Source of the DNA: Megachile rotundata
Lineage: Eukaryota; Arthropoda; Insecta; Hymenoptera; Megachilidae
Length of the DNA stretch: 64,000 nucleotides
Assembly (NCBI RefSeq): GCF_050947335.1
Contig: NW_027473361.1
Span: forward strand, 62,001-126,000
Direction: 5' to 3'
Shown: piece after piece, positions 1-14,629 of the stretch
Numbering within the stretch: position 1 is the stretch's first letter
Layout of the letters: each line of letters begins with the position of its first letter
Position numbers and translations under genes: made by a program
Notes under the pieces: generated by a model
Databases searched by the model: none
What the model saw: the letters and a program-made list of their open reading frames with translations, nothing else
What the model was told of the DNA's origin: nothing

Positions 1-349
1 TCATACAATCACAATCATACAATCATAATCATACAATCACAATCATACAATCGCAATCATACAATCGCAATCATACAATCAAAATCATACAATCACAATC
101 ATACAATCATAATCATATAATCACAATCATACAATCACAATCATACTATCGCAATCATACAATCACAATCATACCATCACAATCATACAATTACAATCAT
201 ACAATCACAATCATACAATCAGAATCATAAGATCACAATCATATAATCACAATCACACAATCACAATCATACAATCACAATCATACAATCACAATCATAC
301 AATCACAATCATACAATCATAATCATACAATCACAATCATACAATCCCA

Positions 350-430
350 ATCATACAATTACAATCTCCCAAATACAATCATACAATCACAATCAAACAC
401 TCACAATCATTGAATCACAATCATACAATC
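350..430 (+). repeat. Marker cassette CTCCC / AAACACTCAC / TTGAATCAC, first of 23
   Basis: The cassette runs ACAATTAC, AATCTCCCAAATACAATC, AATCAAACACTCAC, CATTGAATCAC. Its TTG falls at 410, 3,322, 3,868, 5,786, 9,720, 10,098, 11,891, 13,809, 16,819, 19,535, 24,589, 26,801, 28,593, 32,415, 34,459, 39,289, 45,435, 48,151, 53,177, 57,237, 59,281, 60,975, 62,081 and 63,775 (24 places counting the last). It is a convenient anchor for the higher-order pattern. The spacing is irregular (378 to 6,146 bp), so the array has no single higher-order period. Confidence 0.85.
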
Positions 431-860
431 ACAATCATACTACCGCAATCATACAATCACAATCATACCATCACAATCATACAATTACAATCATACAATC
501 ACAATCATACAATCACAATCGTACAATCACAGTCATACAATCACAATCTTACAGTCACAATCATACTATCACAATCACACAATCACAATCATACAATCAC
601 AATCATACAATCACAATCATACAATCACAATCATACAATCACAATCATACAATCACAATCATACAATCACAATCATGCAATCAGAATCATACAATCATAA
701 TCATACAATCACAATCATAGAACCACAATCAGACAATCACAATCATACAATCAGAATCATACAATCACAATCATACAATCACAATCATACAATCACAATC
801 ATACTATCACAATCATACAATCAGAATCATACAATCACAATCATACAATCGCAAGCATAC

Positions 861-1420
861 AATCACAATCATACAATCACAATCATATAATCACAATCAT
901 ACAATCGCAATCATACAATTACAATCTCCCAAATACAATCATACAACCACAATCATACCATCACAATCATACAATCACAATCATACTATCACAATCATAC
1001 AATCACAATCATGCAATCACAATCATACAATCATAATCAGACAATGACAATCATACAATCACAATCATACAATCACAATCATACAATCACAATCATACAA
1101 TCATAATCATATAATCACAATCATACAATCACAATCATACTATCGCAATCATACAATCACAATCATATAATCACAATCATACAATCGCAATCATACAATT
1201 ACAATCTCCCAAATACAATCATACAACCACAATCATACCATCACAATCATACAATCACAATCATACTATCACAATCATACAATCACAATCATGCAATCAC
1301 AATCATACAATCATAATCAGACAATGACAATCATACAATCACAATCATACAATCACAATCATACAATCACAATCATACAATCATAATCATATAATCACAA
1401 TCATACAATCACAATCATAC
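861..1420 (+). repeat. 280-bp tandem duplication (20 units, two copies)
   Basis: About 861-1140 is repeated at about 1141-1420. The shared markers are the CTCCCAAATACAATC cassette (CTCCC near 926 and 1206), the following ACAACCAC unit, CATACCATC, CATGCAATC and the TAATCAGACAATGAC cassette. The match is broken on the left by CGCAAGC near 851 against a canonical unit near 1131, and on the right by TATCGC near 1141 against AATCAC near 1421. The displacement is exactly 20 units. Confidence 0.85.
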
Positions 1421-3800
1421 AATCACAATCATACAATCACAATCATACAATCACAATCATACATTCACAATCATAAAACCACAATCAGACAATCACAATC
1501 ATACAATCACAATCATACAATCACAATCATACATTCACAATCATACAACCACAATCAGACAATCACAATCATACAATCATAATCATACAATTACAATCAC
1601 ACAATCACAATCATACAATCACAATCATACAATCACAATCATACAATCACAATCATACAATCACAATCATACAATCGCAATCATACAATTACAATCTCCA
1701 AAATACAATATCCCAAATACAATCACACAATCAGAATCATACAATCACAATCATACAATCACAATCATACAATCACAATCATACTATCACAATCATACAA
1801 TCATAATCATACAATGACAATCATACAATCACAATCATACAATCACAATCATACAATCACAATCATACATTCACAATCATAAAACCACAATCAGACAATC
1901 ACAATCATACCATCACCATCATACAATCACAATCATACAATCATAATCATACAATTACAATCACACAATCACAATCATACAATCACAATCATACAATCAC
2001 AATCATACAATCACAATCATACAATCACAATCATACAATCACAATCATACAATCGCAATCATACAATTACTATCTCCAAAATACAATATCCCAAATACAA
2101 TCATACAATCAGAATCATACAATCACAATCATACAATCACAATCATACAATCACAATCATACAATCACAATCATACAATCACAATCATACAATCACAATC
2201 ATAGAACCACAATCAGACAATCACAATCATACAATCAGAATCATACAATCACAATCATACAATCACAATCATACAATCACAATCATACTATCACAATCAT
2301 ACAATCAGAATCATACAATCACAATCATACAATCGCAAGCATACAATCACAATCATACAATCACAATCATATAATCACAATCATACAATCGCAATCATAC
2401 AATTACAATCTCCCAAATACAATCATACAACCACAATCATACAATCACAATCATACAATCACAATCATACTATCACAATCATACAATCACAATCATGCAA
2501 TCACAATCATACAATCATAATCAGACAATGACAATCATACAATCACAATCATACAATCACAATCATACAATCACAATCATAGAACCACAATCAGACAATC
2601 ACAATCATACAATCACAATCATACAATCACAATCATACAATTACAGTCATACAATCACAGTCATACAATCACTATCATACTATCACAATCATACAATCAC
2701 AATCATACAATCGCAATCATACAATCGCAATCATACAATCACAATCACACAATCACAATCATACAATCACAATCTTCCAGTCACGATCATACAATCACAA
2801 TCATACAATCACAATCATACTATCGCAATCATACAATCACAATCATACCATCACAATCATACAATCACAACCATACAATCATAATCATACAATCACAATC
2901 ATACAATCATAATCATACAATCACAATCATACAGTCGCAATCATACAATCGCAATCATACAATCACAATCATACAATCACAATCATACAATCATAATCAT
3001 ATAATCACAATCATACAATCACAATCATACTATCGCAATCATACAATCACAATCATACCATCACAATCATACAATTACAATCATACAATCACAATCATAC
3101 AATCACAATCATAAGATCACAATCATACAATCACAATCACACAATCACAATCATACAATCACAATCATACAATCACAATCATACAATCACAATCATACAA
3201 TCGCAAGCATACAATCACAATCATACAATCATAATCATACAATCACAATCATACAATCCCAATCATACAATTACAATCTCCCAAATACAATCATACCATC
3301 ACAATCAAACACTCACAATCATTGAATCACATTCATACAATCACAATCATACCATCACAATCATACAATTACTACTATACAATCACAATCATACAAATAC
3401 CATCTTACAATCACAATCATACAATCACAATCATACAATCACAATCATACAATCACAATCATACAATCACAATCATACAATCAAAATCATACAATCACAA
3501 TCATACAATCACAATCGTGCAGTCACAATCATACAATCGCAATCATACAATCGCAATCATACAATCACAATCATACAACCACAATCATACAATCACAATC
3601 ATACAATCGCAATCATACAATCACAATCATACCATCACAATCATACAATTACAATCATACAATCACAATCATACAATCACAATCATAAGATCACAATCAT
3701 ATAATCACAATCACACAATCACAATCATACAATCACAATCATACAATTACAGTCATACAATCACAATCATACAATCATAATCATACAATCTCAATCATAC
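1400..3800 (+). repeat. Segment with a second copy at about 10.3-12.4 kb
   Basis: Cassette order here reappears downstream. Pairs are CACACAATCAG (1,724 and 10,629), TAGAACCAC (2,202 and 11,121), CATGCAATCAC (ATG at 2,495 and 11,414), CTTCCAGTCACGATC (2,774 and 11,707) and TTGAATCACATTC (3,322 and 11,891). Displacements are 8,905, 8,919, 8,919, 8,933 and 8,569. Each is a multiple of 14 plus 1, the extra base being the register shift near 10,292. The drop from 8,933 to 8,569 means the downstream copy lacks 364 bp (26 units) after the CTTCCAG marker. Confidence 0.8.
2774..2788 (+). repeat. Marker unit CTTCCAGTCACGATC, first of 22
   Basis: A doubly substituted unit pair occurring at 2,774, 9,200, 11,707, 13,457, 16,285, 19,015, 22,585, 24,069, 26,281, 28,283, 28,857, 31,895, 33,925, 38,769, 40,911, 42,759, 44,901, 47,631, 51,201, 52,657, 56,717 and 58,747. 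It always follows TCGCAAT units and CACACAATC, and is usually followed by CATACTATCGC. It is a second anchor for aligning higher-order copies. Confidence 0.85.
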
Positions 3801-6800
3801 AATCCCAATCATACAATTACAATCTCCCAAATACAATCATACAATCACAATCAAACACTCACAATCATTGAATCACAATCATACAATCACAATCATACAA
3901 TCACAATCATACAATCACAATCATGCAATCAGAATCATACAATCATAATCATACAATGACAATCATACAATCACAATCATACAATCACAATCATACAATC
4001 ACAATCATACAATCACAATCATACATTTACAATCATAAAACCACAATCAGACAATCACAATCATACAATCACAATCATACAATCACAATCATACAATCAC
4101 AATCATACAATCACAATCATACAATCACAATCATACAATCACAATCATACATTCACAATCATAAAACCACAATCAGACAATCACAATCATACAATCACAA
4201 TCGTACAATCACAATCATACAATCACAATCATACATTCACAATCATACAACCACAATCAGACAATCACAATCATACAATCATAATCATACAATTACAATC
4301 ACACAATCACAATCATACAATCACAATCATACAATCACAATCATACAATCACAATCATACAATCACAATCATACAATCGCAATCATACAATTACAATCTC
4401 CAAAATACAATATCCCAAATACAATCATACAATCAGAATCATACAATCACAATCATACAATCACAATCATACAATCACAATCATACAATCACAATCATAC
4501 AATCACAATCATAGAACCACAATCAGACAATCACAATCATACAATCAGAATCATACAATCACAATCATACAATCACAATCATACAATCACAATCATACAA
4601 TCACAATCATACTATCACAATCATACAATCAGAATCATACAATCACAATCATACAATCGCAAGCATACAATCACAATCATACAATCACAATCATATAATC
4701 ACAATCATACAATCGCAATCATACAATTACAATCTCCCAAATACAATCATACAACCACAATCATACAATCACAATCATACAATCACAATCATACTATCAC
4801 AACCATACAATCATAATCATACAATCACAATCATACAATCATAATCATACAATCACAATCATACAGTCGCAATCATACAATCGCAATCATACAATCACAA
4901 TCATACAATCACAATCATACAATCATAATCATATAATCACAATCATACAATCACAATCATACTATCGCAATCATACAATCACAATCATACCATCACAATC
5001 ATACAATTACAATCATACAATCACAATCATACAATCACAATCATAAGATCACAATCATACAATCACAATCACACAATCACAATCATACAATCACAATCAT
5101 ACAATCACAATCATACAATCCCAATCATACAATTACAATCTCCCAAATACAATCATACAATCACAATCATACACTCACAATCATTCAATCACAATCATAC
5201 AATCACAATCATACGATCACAATCATACAATTACTACTATACAATCACAATCATACAAAAACAATCTTACAATCACAATCATACAATCGCAATCATACAA
5301 TCACAATCATACAATCACAATCATACAAAAACAATCTTACAATCACAATCATACAATCGCAATCATACAATCACAATCATACAATCACAATCATACAATC
5401 ACAATCATACAATCAAAATCATACAATCGCAATCATACTATCACAATCATACAATCGCAATCATACAATCGCAATCATACAATCACAATCATACAATCAC
5501 AATCATACAATCACAATCATACAATCGCAATCATACAATCACAATCATACCATCACAATCATACAATTACAATCATACAATCACAATCATACAATCACAA
5601 TCATAAGATCACAATCATATAATCACAATCACACAATCACAATCATACAATCACAATCATACAATTACAGTCATACAATCACAATCATACAATCATAATC
5701 ATACAATCACAATCATACAATCCCAATCATACAATTACAATCTCCCAAATACAATCATACAATCACAATCAAACACTCACAATCATTGAATCACAATCAT
5801 ACAATCACAATCATACAATCACAATCATGCAATCAGAATCATACAATCATAATCATACAATGACAATCATACAATCACAATCATACAATCACAATCATAC
5901 AATCACAATCATACAATCACAATCATACATTTACAATCATAAAACCACAATCAGACAATCACAATCATACAATCACAATCATACAATCACAATCATACAA
6001 TCACAATCATACAATCACAATCATACAATCACAATCATACATTCACAATCATAAAACCACAATCAGACAATCACAATCATACAATCACAATCATACAATC
6101 ACAATCATACAATCACAATCATACAATCACAATCATACATTCACAATCATACAACCACAATCAGACAATCACAATCATACAATCATAATCATACAATTAC
6201 AATCACACAATCACAATCATACAATCACAATCATACAATCACAATCATACAATCACAATCATACAATCACAATCATACAATCACAATCATACAATCGCAA
6301 TCATACAATTACAATCTCCAAAATACAATATCCCAAATACAATCATACAATCAGAATCATACAATCACAATCATACAATCACAATCATACAATCACAATC
6401 ATACTATCACAATCATACAATCAGAATCATACAATCACAATCATACAATCGCAAGCATACAATTACAATCATACAATCACAATCATATAATCACAATCAT
6501 ACAATCGCAATCATACAATTACAATCTCCCAAATACAATCATACAACCACAATCATACAATCACAATCATACAATCACAATCATACTATCACAACCATAC
6601 AATCATAATCATACAATCACAATCATACAATCATAATCATACAATCACAATCATACAGTCGCAATCATACAATCGCAATCATACAATCACAATCATACAA
6701 TCACAATCATACAATCATAATCATATAATCACAATCATACAATCACAATCATACTATCGCAATCATACAATCACAATCATACCATCACAATCATACAATT

Positions 6801-7250
6801 ACAATCATACAATCACAATCATACAATCACAATCATAAGATCACAATCATACAATCACAATCACACAATCACAATCATACAATCACAATCATACAATCAC
6901 AATCATACAATCCCAATCATACAATTACAACCTCCCAAATACAATCATACAATCACAATCATACACTCACAATCATTCAATCACAATCATACAATCACAA
7001 TCATACGATCACAATCATACAATTACTACTATACAATCACAATCATACAAAAACAATCTTACAATCACAATCATACAATCGCAATCATACAATCACAATC
7101 ATACAATCACAATCATACAAAAACAATCTTACAATCACAATCATACAATCGCAATCATACAATCACAATCATACAATCACAATCATACAATCACAATCAT
7201 ACAATCAAAATCATACAATCGCAATCATACTATCACAATCATACAATCAC
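3535..7250 (+). repeat. ~1.9-kb tandem duplication, two copies
   Basis: About 3,535-5,452 is repeated at about 5,453-7,250. Marker pairs are: ACAATTACAG (TT at 3,747 and 5,665, displacement 1,918), the TTGAATCAC cassette (3,868 and 5,786, 1,918), the rare ACATTTACAATC unit (near 4,022 and 5,927, about 1,904), CAGTCGC (G at 4,866 and 6,658, 1,792) and TTACTACTATAC (5,231 and 7,023, 1,792). The displacement falls in multiples of 14, so copy 2 has lost whole units. Confidence 0.85.
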
Positions 7251-10200
7251 AATCATACAATCGCAAGCATACAATCCCAATCATACTATCACAATCATAC
7301 AATCACGATTATGCAATCACAATCATACAATCATAATCAGACAATGACAATCATACAATCACAATCATACAATCACAATCATACAATCACAATCATACAA
7401 TCACAATCATACAATCACAATCATACAATCACAATCATAGAACCACAATCAGACAATCACAATCATACAATCACAATCGTACAATCACAATCATACAATC
7501 ACAGTCATACGATCACAGTCATACAATCGCAATCATACTATCACAATCATACAATCACAATCATACAATCACAATCATACAATCGCAATCATACAATCAC
7601 AATCACACAATCACAATCATACAATCGCAACCATACAGTCACAATCATACAATCACAATCATACAGTCACAATCATACTATCGCAATCATACGATCACAA
7701 TCATACCATCACAATCATACAATCACAACCATACAATCAGAATCATACGATCACAACCATACAATCATAATCATACAATCACAATCATACAATCGCAATC
7801 ATACAATCACAATATTACAATCACAATCATACAATCACAATCGTACTATCGCAATCATACAATCACAATCATACCATCACCATCATACAATCACAATCAT
7901 ACAATCATAATCATACAATTACAATCATACAATCACAATCATACAATCACAATCATACAATCACAATCATACAATCACAATCATACAATCGCAATCATAC
8001 AATTACAATCTCCAAAATACAATCATACAATCAGAATCATACAATCACAATCATACAATCACAATCATACAATCACAATCATACTATCACAATCATACAA
8101 TCATAATCATACAATCACAGTCATACAATCACAATCGTACAATCACAGTCATACAATCACAATCTTACAATCACAATCGTACTATCACAATCACACAATC
8201 ACAATCATACAATCACAATCATACAATCACAATCATACAATCATAATCATACAATGACAATCATACAATGACAATCATACAATCACAATCATACAATCAC
8301 AATCATACATTCACAATCATAAAACCACAATCAGACAATCGCAATCATACCATCACCATCATACACTCACAATCATACAATCATAATCATACAATTACAA
8401 TCACACAATCACAATCATACAATCACAATCATACAATCACAATCATACAATCACAATCATACAATCACAATCATACAATCACAATCATACAATCGCAATC
8501 ATACAATTACAATCTCCAAAATACAATATCCCAAATACAATCATACAATCAGAATCATACAATCACAATCATACAATCACAATCATACAATCACAATCAT
8601 ACTATCACAATCATACAATCATAATCATACAATGACAATCATACAATCACAATCATACAATCACAATCATACATTCACAATCATAAAACCACAATCAGAC
8701 AATCACAATCATACCATGACCATCATACAATCACAATCATACAATCATAATCATACAATTACAATCACACAATCACAATCATACAATCACAATCATACAA
8801 TCGCAATCATACAATCACAATCATACAATCGCAATCATACAATTACTATCTCCAAAATACAATATCCCAAATACAATCATACAATCAGAATCATTCAATC
8901 ACAATCATACAATCACAATCATACAATCACAATCATACTATCACAATCATACAATCAGAATCATACAATCACAATCATACAATCGCAAGCATACAATCAC
9001 AATCATACAATCACAATCATACAATCATAATCATATAATCACAATCATACAATCACAATCACACTATCGCAATCATACAATCACAGTCATACCATCACAA
9101 TCATACAATTACAATCATACAATCACAATCATACAATCAGAATCATAAGATCACAATCATATAATCACAATCACACAATCACAACCATACAATCACAATC
9201 TTCCAGTCACGATCATACAATCACAATCATATAATCACAATCATACTATCGCAATCATACAATCACAATCATACCATCACAATCATACAATCACAACCAT
9301 ACAATCATAATCATACAATCACAATCATACAATCATAATCATACAATCACAATCATACAATCGCAATCATACAATCGCAATCATACAATCACAATCATAC
9401 AATCACAATCATACAATCATAATCATATAATCACAATCATACAATCACAATCACACTATCGCAATCATACAATCACAATCATACCATCACAATCATACAA
9501 TTACAATCATACAATCACAATCATACAATCAGAATCATAAGATCACAATCATATAATCACAATCACACAATCACAATCATACAATCACAATCATACAATC
9601 ACAATCATACAATCACAATCATACAATCATAATCATACAATCACAATCATACAATCCCAATCATACAATTACAATCTCCCAAATACAATCATACAATCAC
9701 AATCAAACACTCACAATCATTGAATCACAATCATACAATCACAATCATACTACCGCAATCATACAATCACAATCATACCATCACAATCATACAATTACAA
9801 TCATACAATCACAATCATACAATCACAATCGTACAATCACAGTCATACAATCACAATCTTACCATCACAATCATACAATTACAATCATACAATCACAATC
9901 ATACAATCACAATCATAAGATCACAATCATATAATCACAATCACACAATCACAATCATACAATCACAATCATACAATTACAGTCATACAATCACAATCAT
10001 ACAATCATAATCATACAATCACAATCATACAATCCCAATCATACAATTACAATCTCCCAAATACAATCATACAATCACAATCAAACACTCACAATCATTG
10101 AATCACAATCATACAATCACAATCATACAATCACAATCATACAATCACAATCATGCAATCAGAATCATACAATCATAATCATACAATGACAATCATACAA

Positions 10201-10277
10201 TCACAATCATACAATCACAATCATACAATCACAATCATACATTCACAATCATAAAACCACAATCAGACAATCACAAT

Positions 10278-10310
10278 CATACAATCACAATCCTTACAAT
10301 CACAATCATA
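10278..10310 (+). other. Single-base register shift in the array
   Basis: Units begin at positions equal to 2 modulo 14 from the window start up to here (for example 72 and 10,278), and at 3 modulo 14 from here to the end (for example 10,321 and 63,969). The local sequence TCCTTACAAT at 10,291-10,300 has one base more than the common variant TCTTACAAT, so the simplest reading is one extra C at 10,292-10,293. I found no other net phase change. It may be a real 1-bp insertion or a sequencing error. Confidence 0.9.
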
Positions 10311-12420
10311 CAATCACAATCATACAATCACAATCATACAATCACAATCATACATTCACAATCATAAAACCACAATCAGACAATCACAATCATACAATCA
10401 CAATCATACAATCACAATCATACAATCACAATCATACATTCACAATCATACAACCACAATCAGACAATCACAATCATACAATCATAATCATACAATTACA
10501 ATCACACAATCACAATCATACAATCACAATCATACAATCACAATCATACAATCACAATCATACAATCACAATCATACAATCGCAATCATACAATTACAAT
10601 CTCCAAAATACAATATCCCAAATACAATCACACAATCAGAATCATACAATCACAATCATACAATCACAATCATACAATCACAATCATACTATCACAATCA
10701 TACAATCATAATCATACAATGACAATCATACAATCACAATCATACAATCACAATCATACAATCACAATCATACATTCACAATCATAAAACCACAATCAGA
10801 CAATCACAATCATACCATCACCATCATACAATCACAATCATACAATCATAATCATACAATTACAATCACACAATCACAATCATACAATCACAATCATACA
10901 ATCACAATCATACAATCACAATCATACAATCACAATCATACAATCACAATCATACAATCACAATCATACAATCGCAATCATACAATTACTATCTCCAAAA
11001 TACAATATCCCAAATACAATCATACAATCAGAATCATACAATCACAATCATACAATCACAATCATACAATCACAATCATACAATCACAATCATACAATCA
11101 CAATCATACAATCACAATCATAGAACCACAATCAGACAATCACAATCATACAATCAGAATCATACAATCACAATCATACAATCACAATCATACAATCACA
11201 ATCATACTATCACAATCATACAATCAGAATCATACAATCACAATCATACAATCGCAAGCATACAATCACAATCATACAATCACAATCATATAATCACAAT
11301 CATACAATCGCAATCATACAATTACAATCTCCCAAATACAATCATACAACCACAATCATACAATCACAATCATACAATCACAATCATACTATCACAATCA
11401 TACAATCACAATCATGCAATCACAATCATACAATCATAATCAGACAATGACAATCATACAATCACAATCATACAATCACAATCATACAATCACAATCATA
11501 CAATCACAATCATAGAACCACAATCAGACAATCACAATCATACAATCACAATCATACAATCACAATCATACAATTACAGTCATACAATCACAGTCATACA
11601 ATCACTATCATACTATCACAATCATACAATCACAATCATACAATCGCAATCATACAATCGCAATCATACAATCACAATCACACAATCACAATCATACAAT
11701 CACAATCTTCCAGTCACGATCATACAATCACAATCATACAATCACAATCATACAATCACAATCATACAATCGCAAGCATACAATCACAATCATACAATCA
11801 TAATCATACAATCACAATCATACAATCCCAATCATACAATTACAATCTCCCAAATACAATCATACCATCACAATCAAACACTCACAATCATTGAATCACA
11901 TTCATACAATCACAATCATACCATCACAATCATACAATTACTACTATACAATCACAATCATACAAATACCATCTTACAATCACAATCATACAATCACAAT
12001 CATACAATCACAATCATACAATCACAATCATACAATCAAATTCATACAATCACAATCATACAATCACAATCGTGCAGTCACAATCATACAATCGCAATCA
12101 TACAATCGCAATCATACAATCACAATCATACAATCACAATCATACAATCACAATCATACAATCGCAATCATACAATCACAATCATACCATCACAATCATA
12201 CAATTACAATCATACAATCACAATCATACAATCACAATCATAAGATCACAATCATATAATCACAATCACACAATCACAATCATACAATCACAATCATACA
12301 ATTACAGTCATACAATCACAATCATACATTCATAATCATACAATCACAATCATACAATCCCAATCATACAATTACAATCTCCCAAATACAATCATACAAT
12401 CACAATCAAACACTCACAAT
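10300..12420 (+). repeat. Downstream copy of the 1.4-3.8 kb segment
   Basis: This carries the same cassette order as about 1,400-3,800, including the ACATTCATACAATC-type TTGAATCACATTC variant (11,891), TTACTACTATAC (11,938) and AAATACCATCTTAC, which pair them specifically. It lacks 26 units after 11,730. At about 12,410-12,430 the AAACACTCAC cassette is followed directly by ACATTCAC instead of TTGAATCAC, which marks a unit-scale deletion junction. Confidence 0.75.
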
Positions 12421-14629
12421 CATACATTCACAATCATAAAACCACAATCAGACAATCACAATCATACAATCACAATCATACAATCACAATCATACAATCA
12501 CAATCATACAATCACAATCATACAATCACAATCATACAATCACAATCATACAATCGCAATCATACAATTACAATCTCCAAAATACAATATCCTAAATACA
12601 ATCATACAATCAGAATCATACAATCACAATCATACAATCACAATCATACAATCACAATCATACATTCACAATCATAAAACCACAATCAGACAATCACAAT
12701 CATACCATCACCATCATACAATCACAATCATACAATCATAATCATACAATTACAATCACACAATCACAATCATACAATCACAATCATACAATCACAATCA
12801 TACAATCACAATCATACAATCGCAATCATGCAATCGCAATCATACAATTACTATCTCCAAAACACAATATCCCAAATACAATCATACAATCAGAATCATA
12901 CAATCACAATCATACAATCACAATCATACAATCACAATCATACAATCACAATCATACAATCACAATCATACAATCACAATCATAGAATCACAATCATAGA
13001 ACCACAATCAGACAATCACAATCATACAATCACAATCATACAATCACAATCATACAATCACAGTCATACAATTACAATCTCCCAAATACAATCATACAAC
13101 CACAATCATACAATCACAATCATACAATCACAATCATACTATCACAATCATACAATCACAATCATGAAATCACAATCATACAATCATAATCAGACAATGA
13201 CAATCATACAATCACAATCATACAATCACAATCATACAATCACAATCATACAATCACAATCATACAATCACAATCATAGAACCACAATCAGACAATCACA
13301 ATCATACAATCACAATCATACAATCACAATCATACAATCACAGTCATACAATCACTATCATACTATCACAATCATACAATCACAATCATACAATCGCAAA
13401 CATACAATCGCAATCATACAATCACAATCACACAATCACAATCATACAATCACAATCTTCCAGTCACGATCATACAATCACAATCATACAATCACAATCA
13501 TACTATCGCAATCATACAATCACAATCATACCATCACAATCATACAATCACAACCATACAATCATAATCATACAATCACAATCATACAATCATAATCATA
13601 CAATCACAATCACACAATCACAATCATACAATCACAATCATACAATCACAATCATACAATCACAATCATACAATCGCAAGCATACAATCACAATCATACA
13701 ATCATAATCATACAATCATAATCATACAATCACAATCATACAATCCCAATCATACAATTACAATCTCCCAAATACAATCATACAATCACAATCAAACACT
13801 CACAATCATTGAATCACAATCATACAATCACAATCATACTACCGCAATCATACAATCACAATCATACCATCACAATCATACAATTACAATCATACAATCA
13901 CAATCATACAATCACAATCGTACAATCACAGTCATACAATCACAATCTTACAATCACAATCATACTATCACAATCACACAATCACAATCATACAATCACA
14001 ATCATACAATCACAATCATACAACCACAATCATACAATCACAATCATGCAATCAGAATCATACAATCATAATCATACAATGACAATCATACAATCACAAT
14101 CATACAATCACAATCATACAATCACAATCATACAATCACAATCATACAATCACAATCATACATTCACAATCATAAAACCACAATCAGACAATCACAATCA
14201 TACAATCACAATCATACAATCACAATCATACAATCACAATCATACAATCACAATCATACATTCACAATCATAAAACCACAATCAGACAATCACAATCGTA
14301 CAATCACAATCATACAATAACAATCATACGATCACAATCATACAATTACTACTATACAATCACAATCATACAAAAACAATCTTACAATCACAATCATACA
14401 ATCGCAATCATACAATCACAATCATACAATCACAATCATACAAAAACAATCTTACAATCACAATCATACAATCGCAATCATACAATCACAATCATACAAT
14501 CACAATCATACAATCACAATCATACAATCAAAATCATACAATCGCAATCATACTATCACAATCATACAATCACAATCATACAATCGCAAGCATACAATCC
14601 CAATCATACTATCACAATCATACAATCAC

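Noticed and set aside
1690..1725. Possible unique spacer at CTCCAAAATACAATATCCC
   Set aside because: It aligns as substituted 14-bp units and recurs many times in the window.
5230..5345. Possible foreign insert at the TTACTACTATAC and ACAAAAACAATCTTAC units
   Set aside because: These look different at first sight but keep the 14-bp register and recur with the same neighbours at about 7.02, 14.35, 29.19, 34.77, 36.91, 59.59 and 62.39 kb, so they are diverged units.
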